Positions 7,707-15,903 of a DNA stretch of 64,000 nucleotides are shown here, piece by piece. The DNA is from Bacteroidetes bacterium 2013_40CM_41_45 (lineage in GTDB: Bacteria > Bacteroidota > Bacteroidia > AKYH767-A > 2013-40CM-41-45), in the NCBI GenBank assembly GCA_002215675.1, contig NGFH01000007.1, positions 62,001-126,000 of the forward strand, given 5' to 3'. Every line of letters starts with the position of its first letter. Positions within the stretch are counted from its first letter, which is position 1. A program made the translations under genes and the position numbers. Under the pieces are notes generated by a model. That model was not told where the DNA came from and made no database searches. It saw only the letters and a program-made list of their open reading frames with translations.

Positions 7707-8624
7707 CTAGTTATTGATGCCGATAAATTCATCTTTTGATAAAATAGATTTCTGAAGTTCTACATAATCATCATTTTGTATGTAGAGCAATGTTCCGCTG
7801 GTCATTTCTACCGATGTGGGGGTGCGGAACAGATATTGCTTATATAAACCTCTTACTTCTCCCTCGTAAAAATCAATGGAACTGAAAAAGATATTTTCAA
7901 AATCATGTTTGCTCAGACCTGCTGTAAGAAATATAACTGACGAAGTTCCATTTACCATAGTAACACCTGCGGTAATTTCGTTCTGAGTAGGATATCGGTC
8001 AAGAAAATGTTGAAAAATAGAAACCACAAAATTAAAAGAGCCCATGTTGAGCTCATCGTAAAATGAATTGTCGATGTACCTGCGCTGAACTTCCTTAAAT
8101 TTGATAACGCCCGCAGCGAGCGAATCGGGAATTTCTTTCATTTTGTTCAACCGGTTTATTTCTATCTGTATATCATTCCAGAAAAGCATATATGATGTGT
8201 CCGTCAACAGGAGTTGATAAAGGAAAATGCGGCCGGTTATTTCAGCCGTGTCCATCCCCCCTAATAATTCTATCCTGGCCCGTTCGCAAAACTTATCTTT
8301 AAATTCCGGGTTCGAAAAAACATTATCAAGAAACTGGTTGCGGCTACTCATGGAAAGATTTTGCGAAAGCAGCAGGTTAAGTCCTGAATTTAATTCGGCA
8401 GTGCTTGGCTCCCTGCCAAGTGTGCTGATGTAAACTTTATTTACATAGTTTTCAATGATAACAGGGTTAATCGTTTGGTCAGGCGGAGCCTGGTTGCCGG
8501 GGATATGGTCTTCCACATATCTTTTACAGGATGAAAATAAAATCACAGCCCCCATCAGCAGAAGCAGAGAAAAAGAAATGAAACTTTTTTTACCTGTCAA
8601 TACCGGGTTTAAAAATCCTTTCAT
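7707..8624 (-). CDS. Lipoprotein with LGRxPxxxE repeats (DUF4214/DUF1800-like)
   Basis: The ATG at 8624 gives 305 residues starting with a lipoprotein signal and lipobox FSSC (Cys33). A longer in-frame start would overlap the upstream peptidase gene by 47 nt and put 31 charged residues before the signal, so I rejected it. The protein carries VNKVYISTLGREPSTAEL, FQHFLDRYPTQNEITAG and LYKQYLFRTPTSVEMTSG, each followed some 20-30 residues later by a helix ending in a SNPEF- or SKDEF-like motif. Such repeats recall DUF4214 and the N-terminal part of DUF1800/DUF1549 partners of DUF1501. It is the first lipoprotein of the DUF1501 group. Function unknown. Confidence 0.7.
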   Translation of the reverse strand: MKGFLNPVLTGKKSFISFSLLLLMGAVILFSSCKRYVEDHIPGNQAPPDQTINPVIIENYVNKVYISTLGREPSTAELNSGLNLLLSQNLSMSSRNQFLDNVFSNPEFKDKFCERARIELLGGMDTAEITGRIFLYQLLLTDTSYMLFWNDIQIEINRLNKMKEIPDSLAAGVIKFKEVQRRYIDNSFYDELNMGSFNFVVSIFQHFLDRYPTQNEITAGVTMVNGTSSVIFLTAGLSKHDFENIFFSSIDFYEGEVRGLYKQYLFRTPTSVEMTSGTLLYIQNDDYVELQKSILSKDEFIGINN

Positions 8625-8670
8625 GGGATAAATATCCGCTTTAAGGTTTAGCTGTGAATTACGTATGCTA

Positions 8671-10050
8671 TTATTTTCCTTCCGCAAAATACCTGAAGAA
8701 GAGCGGAATCGTTTCAATACCTTTCATAAAGTTAAAAACACCATAATGTTCATCAGGGCTGTGAATATTATCAGAGTCAAGCCCAAAGCCCATCAGCACG
8801 CTCTTTAATCCCAGCTCCTCTTCAAACAAAGCAACAATAGGAATGCTGCCGCCTCCACGCGTTGGTATCGGTTTTTTGCCGTACGTTTTTTCAATGGCTT
8901 TGCTTGCTGCACTAAATGCATGTGAGTCAGTCGGAGTTACTACCGGCTCGCCTCCGTGATGCGCCATAACTTTTACCTTAACCGTTTTAGGTGCAATCTT
9001 TTTGAAATGCTCGGCAAACAGATTTGATATTTTTTCTGATTTCTGATTCGGAACAAGCCGCATAGAAATTTTTGCATTTGCTTTTGAAGGAAGCACGGTC
9101 TTTGACCCTTCTCCCATATAACCGCCCCAAATTCCGTTGAGCTCAAGCGTGGGGCGAATGCCTGTGCGTTCCAGGGTGGTGAATCCTATTTCTCCAAATA
9201 ATTCATCAACGCCTAAGTCTTTCTTATATTCTTCTTCATTAAACGGAGTACGGTTCAGCTCTGTGCGTTCTTCTTTGGTAAGTTCAACAACATCATCATA
9301 AAAACCGGGAATGGTGATATGTCCGTTCTTGTCTTTCATAGAAGTAATCATCTCGCATAAAACCTGGATGGGGTTTGCCACAGCGCCTCCGTAAACACCC
9401 GAATGCAAATCGCGGTTGGGGCCCACCGCTTCAACTTCCATATAACTAAGTCCCCGCAGGCCGGCTTCAATAGATGGCGTGTCGTTAGCAACCATGGAAG
9501 TATCTGAAATCAGGATAATGTCTCCTGTAAGACGGCTTTTATTTGCACGAACCCATTCTCCCAAATTTGCTGAACCAACTTCTTCCTCACCTTCAATCAT
9601 GAACTTAACGTTGCAGGTAAGAGTTCCTGTGGCATTCATCATCTCGAATGCTTTAATGTGCATGTACACCTGCCCTTTGTCATCGCAGGAGCCGCGCGCA
9701 TAAATTTTTCCGTCTTTGATGACGGGCTCAAAAGGCGGAGATGTCCATAGATTAACCGGGTCTGCCGGTTGAACATCATAATGACCGTAAACAATTACAG
9801 TGGGAAGATTCTTATCAATAATTTTTTCCCCGTAAACAATAGGATGTCCCTTGGTAGGAGAAATTTCTACTTTATCGGCCCCGGCATCTTTCAATTTTTT
9901 GCTGATAAATTCCGCAGCGCGTTTTACATCGCCTGCATATTTGCTATCGGCACTAACAGAAGGAATGCGAAGCAATTCAAACAGTTCATCGAGAAAACGT
10001 TTTTCGTTGGTCTTGATATAATCGGTGGTTTCCATTACAAGTTCACTCAT
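8671..10050 (-). CDS. M20-family dipeptidase
   Basis: The 459-residue protein is a zinc peptidase of the M20 family close to cytosolic non-specific dipeptidases. It shows VYGHYDVQP (His90, Asp92), SCDDKG (bridging Asp near 123), MIEGEEEVGS (Glu155 general base, Glu156 ligand), ILISDTS, and DNIHSPDEHY near the C-terminus. No signal peptide is visible, so it should act in the cytoplasm on dipeptides. The ATG at 10050 is preceded by a TTTAGGGGTTTAGAGTTTAGGG-type word repeat. It is transcribed toward the lipoprotein group with a 46-nt gap; whether it shares their transcript is unclear. Family identification is firm. Confidence 0.93.
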   Translation of the reverse strand: MSELVMETTDYIKTNEKRFLDELFELLRIPSVSADSKYAGDVKRAAEFISKKLKDAGADKVEISPTKGHPIVYGEKIIDKNLPTVIVYGHYDVQPADPVNLWTSPPFEPVIKDGKIYARGSCDDKGQVYMHIKAFEMMNATGTLTCNVKFMIEGEEEVGSANLGEWVRANKSRLTGDIILISDTSMVANDTPSIEAGLRGLSYMEVEAVGPNRDLHSGVYGGAVANPIQVLCEMITSMKDKNGHITIPGFYDDVVELTKEERTELNRTPFNEEEYKKDLGVDELFGEIGFTTLERTGIRPTLELNGIWGGYMGEGSKTVLPSKANAKISMRLVPNQKSEKISNLFAEHFKKIAPKTVKVKVMAHHGGEPVVTPTDSHAFSAASKAIEKTYGKKPIPTRGGGSIPIVALFEEELGLKSVLMGFGLDSDNIHSPDEHYGVFNFMKGIETIPLFFRYFAEGK

Positions 10051-10202
10051 AGCAAAGAGTTTAGGGGTTTAGAGTTTAGGGTTGATAGTGATGATGTACG
10101 TGTCAAAGATAATAAATTGAAAAAATCTCATCTATGAGTAGTTGAGGTAAGCTTTTCAAACCTTAATCTTTATTCCTGCTATTTTTGCTGCGTTAAAAAG
10201 TA

Positions 10203-11540
10203 ATGATGAGAAATATTTTACTGCTGGGAGCCGGTAAATCATCGCATGTGCTTATCAAGTACCTGCTTGGCAATGCCATTGCCGAAAACTGGCAGGTAAC
10301 CGTTGCCGATATTTCTTTAGAGGCAGCGCAGGCAAATGTTGGTAATCACCCTGCAGGAAGAGTCATAGCGCTGGACATAAATAATGCGCAGCAGAGAGAA
10401 AAAACCATTAAAGCAGCCGACTTAATTATATCGCTCCTCCCTCCTGCTCTGCATTTATTTGCAGCAAAGGATTGCCTGCAATTCAGGAAGCATCTTGTAA
10501 CGGCATCATACGTTTCGCCCGAGATGAAAGCATTACATAACGATGCCGCCGGCAACGGATTAATCTTCCTTAATGAATGCGGCCTTGACCCGGGTATTGA
10601 CCACATGAGCGCAATGCAAATTATTGACAGCGTTCACCAGGCAGGGGGAAAAATTACCGAGTTCCGCTCTTATACAGGCGGATTGATTGCCCCTGAATCA
10701 AACAACAATCCATGGGGATATAAGTTTACCTGGAATCCGCGTAATGTGATTCTTGCCGGACAGGGAACAGCAAAATACCTGCACGGTGGAAAAACAAAGG
10801 AGGTTCCTTATAAAGACTTATTCAGCCATACAGAAAAAATTTCGGTCAGCGGTGTGGGAATACTGGAGGGCTATCCTAACCGCGATTCATTGAGTTACAT
10901 TTCTCTTTACGGCCTTGAAGGTATTTCAACTATGCTGCGCGGAACATTGCGCTATGAAGGGTTTTGCCGCGCATGGAATGTTTTTGTGCAATTGGGTTAT
11001 ACGGATGACAATACCCGGATTGCCGATTCGGAAAAGCTGACGTACGCTGCCTTAACTGAAAGGCTGCTTCCAAAAAACCTGCACGAAAAAACACTTGTGG
11101 AACGCCTTGCAGAATTCTGCGGAGAAAAAATTGATTCAGATGTAATGAAAAAGATTCAGTGGTCCGGAGTACTGAATGATGAAATTATTGGCCTGCATAA
11201 CGCAACACCGGCTCAGGCTCTTCAAAACCTTCTTGAAAAGAAATGGAAACTCAAAAAAGGCGACAAGGATATGATTGTAATGCAACACCTGTTTAAAATC
11301 CGAAATCCGAAATCTGAAACCCGAAATCTCATATCTTCATTGGTCGTTAAAGGGGATGATGCCGTTGATACAGCCATGGCTAAAACAGTAGGGCTGCCGT
11401 TGGGCATCGCAGCGAAATTGATACTGGCTGATAAAATCAAAAACAGGGGAGTAATGATTCCCGTCTACAGGGAAATCTACGAGCCGGTGCTCGAAGAATT
11501 ACAGAAGTACAATATTATTTTCGGGGAAACCAATCAATAG
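10203..11540 (+). CDS. Saccharopine dehydrogenase-like NAD(P) enzyme
   Basis: The 445-residue product has an N-terminal Rossmann fold (NILLLGAGKSSHVLIKYL) and the saccharopine reductase C-terminal fold; FLNECGLDPGIDHMSAM is the family hallmark. These enzymes interconvert saccharopine with alpha-aminoadipate semialdehyde and glutamate in lysine metabolism; Bacteroidota copies probably degrade lysine. The expected N-terminal lysine-ketoglutarate reductase is not adjacent. Residues around 363-372 (IRNPKSETRN) are encoded by a run of AAATCCGAAATC-type words, apparently inserted in frame. The stop overlaps the end of the convergent universal stress gene by 7 nt. The double ATG at 10203 and 10206 leaves the start ambiguous by one codon. 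Confidence 0.85.
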   Translation: MMRNILLLGAGKSSHVLIKYLLGNAIAENWQVTVADISLEAAQANVGNHPAGRVIALDINNAQQREKTIKAADLIISLLPPALHLFAAKDCLQFRKHLVTASYVSPEMKALHNDAAGNGLIFLNECGLDPGIDHMSAMQIIDSVHQAGGKITEFRSYTGGLIAPESNNNPWGYKFTWNPRNVILAGQGTAKYLHGGKTKEVPYKDLFSHTEKISVSGVGILEGYPNRDSLSYISLYGLEGISTMLRGTLRYEGFCRAWNVFVQLGYTDDNTRIADSEKLTYAALTERLLPKNLHEKTLVERLAEFCGEKIDSDVMKKIQWSGVLNDEIIGLHNATPAQALQNLLEKKWKLKKGDKDMIVMQHLFKIRNPKSETRNLISSLVVKGDDAVDTAMAKTVGLPLGIAAKLILADKIKNRGVMIPVYREIYEPVLEELQKYNIIFGETNQ

Positions 11541-12427
11541 CCGGTGGTAACCTTGCTGGCATCAATCCTGGGACGGATGCTCATAACGGGGACTTTGGAA
11601 TGATTGACAAGCGTCTGCGCTGCAGAGCCAATGCCTAAAAATCCGGGGCTGGCTTCCTGCTCGGTCATTATAATAATAAGGTCTGCATTAATCTCGTCTG
11701 CATACTTCAATGCCATTTTAGAAATGTCATCTCCGTCAAACATTTTGCGGGTGCAAATAACATTATGCTCGCTGATATAATCTTCTACCTGGCGCACCTT
11801 GATTTCAAATTTGCGGACAAAGTCGGCACTCTTTGATGTACGCAGTCCGGCAATATGGATGGTAGAGTTATAGAACTTCGCCATCTCAATGGCATAAGTA
11901 ACCTTCTGTCTTGAAACGGCTGAATCGTCAATCGGCAGAACAATATCTTTAAAGCCCACTTTTTTTGCATGTGCCTGAACCGTTATCACCGGGCATGGTG
12001 AGCCGCTAACTACCTTATACGCATTGCTTCCTAAAAGAAATTCAGATACACCGCTTGCTCCATGCGTACCCATAATAATCATGTTGGCATGTATTTCATT
12101 CGCCACCTTAATAATCTGCTTGTAAATAGACCCTACTTCCGCAAAAAAGTTCACCTGTATTGCCGATTTCTTATGGATACCTTCTGAAATAGACTTGAGT
12201 TTTTCCTTTGTGGTTTCTTCTATCTTGCTTTCAAATTCCGATTGTGACTTGGAGAACGCATTGCTGATAGCCGACGTAAATGAATACGTTTCAATGACAT
12301 GAAGCAAACTGATTTTCGCTTTGCAAAGCTTTGCCATAAATACTGCATGCTCCAGCGCAAGGGCGGCTGTCTCAGAAAAGTCATACGGTATCAGTATGTC
12401 TTTAATTTGGAATTTTTGTGAAGCCAT
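11534..12427 (-). CDS. Universal stress protein, two UspA domains (copy 1)
   Basis: The 297-residue protein consists of two UspA domains of about 145 residues. The first holds the nucleotide-binding pattern GxxG-X9-G(S/N) in MGTHGASGVSEFLLGSNA; in the second the corresponding region (IMTEQEASPGFLGIGSAAQT) lacks the first glycines and is probably degenerate. Tandem UspA proteins bind ATP or other nucleotides and respond to starvation and stress in the cytoplasm. It is a paralogue of the gene just upstream (17-nt gap), sharing for example HAN/KCSFIIMGT and FDGDDIS/IKGDDVA segments, so the pair arose by duplication and is probably co-transcribed from the promoter near 13360. The 3' end overlaps the convergent gene. 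Confidence 0.92.
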   Translation of the reverse strand: MASQKFQIKDILIPYDFSETAALALEHAVFMAKLCKAKISLLHVIETYSFTSAISNAFSKSQSEFESKIEETTKEKLKSISEGIHKKSAIQVNFFAEVGSIYKQIIKVANEIHANMIIMGTHGASGVSEFLLGSNAYKVVSGSPCPVITVQAHAKKVGFKDIVLPIDDSAVSRQKVTYAIEMAKFYNSTIHIAGLRTSKSADFVRKFEIKVRQVEDYISEHNVICTRKMFDGDDISKMALKYADEINADLIIIMTEQEASPGFLGIGSAAQTLVNHSKVPVMSIRPRIDASKVTTGY

Positions 12428-12444
12428 GGTGCAAAAATTTTATG

Positions 12445-13329
12445 TCAATAGGAAAAAGGTGTAACGACAATTGAGGTGGATTGTTCCGTAGGCCGAATAG
12501 TAAGCACGGGTATATCGGTTCCGTTAATGACTTCCTGCGCTGCCGAGCCTATAAACCGTTTGGTCCAGTTCATTTCTTCCTGGGTCATTATCATAATTAA
12601 ATCAGCCTTAACCTGTTTTGCGTATTTCATTAGCTCTTCTGCCACATCATCTCCTTTAATCATTTCTGCAGTGCAGATAATTTCGCGCTCGTCTATGAAA
12701 TTTTTTACCTGGTTAAGTTGGCGGTTTAACTTGTTTACGATAAACTCATCGCTTGTGGTTACAACAGATACCACTTTAATTGCCGAACCGAAATAGGTGG
12801 CAAGTTCAATGGCCTTGTTCACCTTCTGCCGCGTCTCCTTGGTCAGGTCAAGGGGGAGCAAAATCAACTGGCAGCCAAAGCGGTGTTTTTTTCCTTTAAT
12901 GGTAATAACCGGGCACGGTGCCTCTCGGATAACCCGCAATGCATTGGAGCCAATAAAACGCTTGATACCCACGCTGCCGCTGGTGCCCATAATGATGAAG
13001 CTGCATTTAAGTTTCTTAGCCGCTGCGTTTATCTCATCATAAATTTTTCCATACGAAATCATGGTGTTGGTTTTTACACCTGATTTATGAAAAGCATTTG
13101 AAGCTATATCGCTGAGCTTTTCCTTAATGTTTTTTTCCAGCGCTTTTTTGTTCTGCTTTTTAGATTTCAGGAAAAAAGAAAGCGGGTTATGCTCATCATC
13201 ATCAATGACATAGATAAGCGTTATTTCTGATTTGGTAAGACGAGCCAGGTTATAAGATTGGGATAACGCAATGAGAGATTGTTCTGAAAAGTCGACCGGA
13301 ACGAGTATGTGATTTTTTTGAGAACCCAT
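12445..13329 (-). CDS. Universal stress protein, two UspA domains (copy 2)
   Basis: The 294-residue paralogue of the downstream gene has the same two-domain UspA build. The first domain carries MGTSGSVGIKRFIGSNALRV, with eight rather than nine residues between the glycine motifs; the second domain is degenerate at the same place as in its neighbour. It begins MGSQKNHILVPVDFSEQS, the usual first strand and loop of Usp domains. It is the first gene of the pair and is divergent from the nucleoside phosphorylase gene, with 45 nt between the two starts, which holds a TATTTTTG -7 box. Role: cytoplasmic stress protein, ligand unknown. Confidence 0.92.
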   Translation of the reverse strand: MGSQKNHILVPVDFSEQSLIALSQSYNLARLTKSEITLIYVIDDDEHNPLSFFLKSKKQNKKALEKNIKEKLSDIASNAFHKSGVKTNTMISYGKIYDEINAAAKKLKCSFIIMGTSGSVGIKRFIGSNALRVIREAPCPVITIKGKKHRFGCQLILLPLDLTKETRQKVNKAIELATYFGSAIKVVSVVTTSDEFIVNKLNRQLNQVKNFIDEREIICTAEMIKGDDVAEELMKYAKQVKADLIMIMTQEEMNWTKRFIGSAAQEVINGTDIPVLTIRPTEQSTSIVVTPFSY

Positions 13330-13357
13330 AGGATAAAACTAATTCTTTTAATTTGTA

Positions 13358-13365
13358 CAAAAATA
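13358..13365 (-). promoter_or_regulatory. Candidate -7 box for the usp pair
   Basis: On the minus strand TATTTTTG matches TAnnTTTG, 28 bases before the ATG of the first universal stress gene and within the 45-bp divergent gap shared with the phosphorylase gene. A -33 element was not clear. Confidence 0.4.
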
Positions 13366-13374
13366 CTAATTCCG

Positions 13375-14247
13375 ATGAATATTATTCCCGAAACAGAACT
13401 AATTCTTAACAGTGACGGAAGCGTTTATCATCTTAATCTTTTACCTGCAGATATTTCTGATACCATCATCCATGTAGGAGACCCCGACAGGGTGAAAATA
13501 GTTGCATCATTTTTCCAAAAAATTGAATTAAGAAAACAAAAACGTGAGTTTTTTACCATTACCGGAAGCTATAACGGAAAACGTATCACAGTTATTTCAA
13601 CCGGTATAGGAACCGATAATATTGACATTGTTTATAACGAACTGGATGCCCTCGTAAATATTGATTTAAAGGCAAGAGTTATAAAAGAAAAAACTTCCTC
13701 ACTCAACCTGGTTCGCATTGGTACTTCCGGTTCGCTGCAGGAAGAAATAAAGCCCGATGCTTTTGTGTTTTCGAAATACGCGTTAGGGCTTGATGGACTG
13801 CTCAATCATTACAAACTGAAAAATACTGAAGAAGAAAAAATTATTATTGAATCATTCCTAAAAAGTTATTCCCCGTTTCATGGATTGCCCCTTCCCTATC
13901 TTGCCTCATGTTCAATGGAGCTTGAAGAAAAAATTTCCGATGAAATGCACAAAGGAATTACCGCTACATGTTCTGGCTTTTACGCACCACAAGGAAGAAA
14001 GCTCCGGTACGAACTCAGATATCCCGGTTTGATTGATATGCTCATATTATTCAAGCACAATAACTTAAAGATTACAAACTTTGAAATGGAAACAGCAGCT
14101 ACGTACGGGCTTGCGTCAATCCTTGGACATCAATGCTGCTCGGTAAGTGTAATTGTCGCCAACCGCATTACAAAACAACAGTCGCGCAACGCAGAAAAAG
14201 CAATGATGGATTTAATTGCAACAGTGCTGGAAAGGATTACCAGCTAA
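13375..14247 (+). CDS. Nucleoside phosphorylase (uridine phosphorylase-like)
   Basis: I chose the ATG at 13375 (290 residues), since an upstream in-frame start would run into the divergent gene. The protein shows HVGDPDRVKIVA (phosphate-binding GDPxR), ISTGIGTDNIDIVYNEL, RIGTSGSLQ and the nucleoside-binding NFEMETAATYGLA, the classical pattern of family 1 nucleoside phosphorylases, closest in style to uridine phosphorylases. These split a nucleoside with phosphate into base and ribose-1-phosphate in the cytoplasm. Base specificity cannot be read safely from sequence alone. The stop overlaps the end of the convergent T9SS cargo gene by 4 nt. Confidence 0.85.
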   Translation: MNIIPETELILNSDGSVYHLNLLPADISDTIIHVGDPDRVKIVASFFQKIELRKQKREFFTITGSYNGKRITVISTGIGTDNIDIVYNELDALVNIDLKARVIKEKTSSLNLVRIGTSGSLQEEIKPDAFVFSKYALGLDGLLNHYKLKNTEEEKIIIESFLKSYSPFHGLPLPYLASCSMELEEKISDEMHKGITATCSGFYAPQGRKLRYELRYPGLIDMLILFKHNNLKITNFEMETAATYGLASILGHQCCSVSVIVANRITKQQSRNAEKAMMDLIATVLERITS

Positions 14248-15833
14248 AATTGGTTTGCTTTGATAATTTTTTTTGTCGTTTTGATTCCTTCCCTACTGGT
14301 TACTGTAACAAAGTAAATTCCGGGTTTGAGTTGACTGACGTCAATTGAAATTTGAGACTTGAGATTTGAGACTTGAGAAAAAAGTTCTTTTCCAAAAACA
14401 TCATTTACTTCTATCCTTTCAATTTTTAATTCTGCATTTTGAATTCTTAATTCATTTCCTGCAGGGTTGGGAAAAATGCTGAACGAATTTTCATTTATAA
14501 TATCATTTGTAGAAAAGCCGATGGGTAATAACGCAACATTGAGCACTGTGAGCACACCATTATTCAATGCAACTCCGTTAAATGTTTGCGTTATGTAGCC
14601 GGTTGCTGAATATTGAATATTGTACGTTCCAGCCAGCGCAATTCCTGTTTCATAGGTGCCTGTAAAATCGGTACTGTCCAAAACAGCCGTGCTCAAAATC
14701 TGAACGTTGGCATTGTTAATCGGGTTGCCGTTGATGCTGTCCTTAACGGTTCCCTCCAGATAACATGCGCGTATATACGTTGGTGCAAAAACATAAAATC
14801 CCCCATTCATATCCGTTGCCAGGATATTTCCCGAAGGAAGATAAGGAGATACATCCCAGCATAAACCGCCGCCGGTAAAATAATTTCCCACCTGTATCAG
14901 GTTATGAGGGCGGGCGGCATCTACAATAGTTACCTGGCTGCCGTAACAGGCATTGACCAAATAATCATTAAGCACTCGTACGTTATGAACCTCCCATGCC
15001 GGGCTGTCGGTACAAAAATAAATATCGACCGAAGTGATATTACTGATATTGCTTACATCATAAGCAACAAGCGGAGTACCGTGAATTTCAACTGTTGCAT
15101 AAAAATAGTTGCTGTTATCCGAGAGCCATCCGTTATGACATATTAATCCAAGCGCCGGCTCCGCGGTAAGCACAACGGGGTTAGACCTCGTGGTAATATC
15201 GACTACAGAAAACTGCCCGGGATTTACTTCGCTCGTCCATAATGTATTTCCGCGCACGTAACAGTCGTGAACATAATGAGCAGAATATTGTCCCACATAA
15301 TGCGGGTTCCATGGGTTATTCAGGTCAGCGATAATTACTCCGCCCCCTGCTAAGTTGCTGCCGTTAATGTAAACATAACCGTTGTCAGTGGTCACGGTAT
15401 GCGCTCTTTTCAAAAGATTATTAATAGCACCATCTCCCTTCCAGATTTTCGATGGAGCAGAGTCGGGAAGATAGCTGAGATTAATAATCTGCAAACCATT
15501 ATTTAAATCATTAATGGTGTCAACTCCTTCGGTGGTAACGTAAGCGTACTTGCCCCATGTTTTTACTTCTCTCCATAAGTTATTAATACCGGGAACTGAC
15601 AAAACAAGATTCGGGGTAGTTGGAATCGAAACATCATAAATATCAATACCGGTTTTGGCTCCCACCAACGCATATTCTGTTCCGGCAGTGTCAACATAAT
15701 GCCACACACCGGCAAGAGTTACTCCGGGCGGATAGGTTATATGGGAACGCAATGTTAAATTTTGCTGCGCAGACGAAAGCGTTGCTAATGATATCAGCAA
15801 TGAAAAAAGAAAAATATTTTTCCTGGGATTCAT
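14244..15833 (-). CDS. T9SS cargo: choice-of-anchor B (LVIVD repeat) protein
   Basis: The 529-residue product has a signal peptide (cleavage near SSAQQ, residue 22), a beta-propeller-like body with LVIVD-type repeats (GIDIYDVSIPTTPNLV, GLQIINLSYLPDS, SVVDITTRSNPVVL, VAYDVSNISNIT), a carboxypeptidase-regulatory-like beta domain (YLEGTVKDSINGNPINNANV), and a T9SS type A sorting domain starting SFSIFPNPAGNEL and closing with LKPGIYFVTV. It would be carried through the outer membrane and anchored to the surface or released; its ligand is unknown. The sorting domain contains word-like repeats (AELKIERI, VSNLKSQISI) encoded by TTTGAGACTTGAGA-type sequence, probably inserted in frame. Confidence 0.85.
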   Translation of the reverse strand: MNPRKNIFLFSLLISLATLSSAQQNLTLRSHITYPPGVTLAGVWHYVDTAGTEYALVGAKTGIDIYDVSIPTTPNLVLSVPGINNLWREVKTWGKYAYVTTEGVDTINDLNNGLQIINLSYLPDSAPSKIWKGDGAINNLLKRAHTVTTDNGYVYINGSNLAGGGVIIADLNNPWNPHYVGQYSAHYVHDCYVRGNTLWTSEVNPGQFSVVDITTRSNPVVLTAEPALGLICHNGWLSDNSNYFYATVEIHGTPLVAYDVSNISNITSVDIYFCTDSPAWEVHNVRVLNDYLVNACYGSQVTIVDAARPHNLIQVGNYFTGGGLCWDVSPYLPSGNILATDMNGGFYVFAPTYIRACYLEGTVKDSINGNPINNANVQILSTAVLDSTDFTGTYETGIALAGTYNIQYSATGYITQTFNGVALNNGVLTVLNVALLPIGFSTNDIINENSFSIFPNPAGNELRIQNAELKIERIEVNDVFGKELFSQVSNLKSQISIDVSQLKPGIYFVTVTSREGIKTTKKIIKANQF

Positions 15834-15903
15834 ATTCCGGCGTGTTTATACAAAGATGATGAAATTTTCCATACACCCCGGAAAGTGCATGTTTCAATGC
15901 AAT

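Noticed and set aside
10300-10620. Minus-strand frame antisense to the saccharopine dehydrogenase-like gene
   Set aside because: It is a shadow of the coding strand with no domain.
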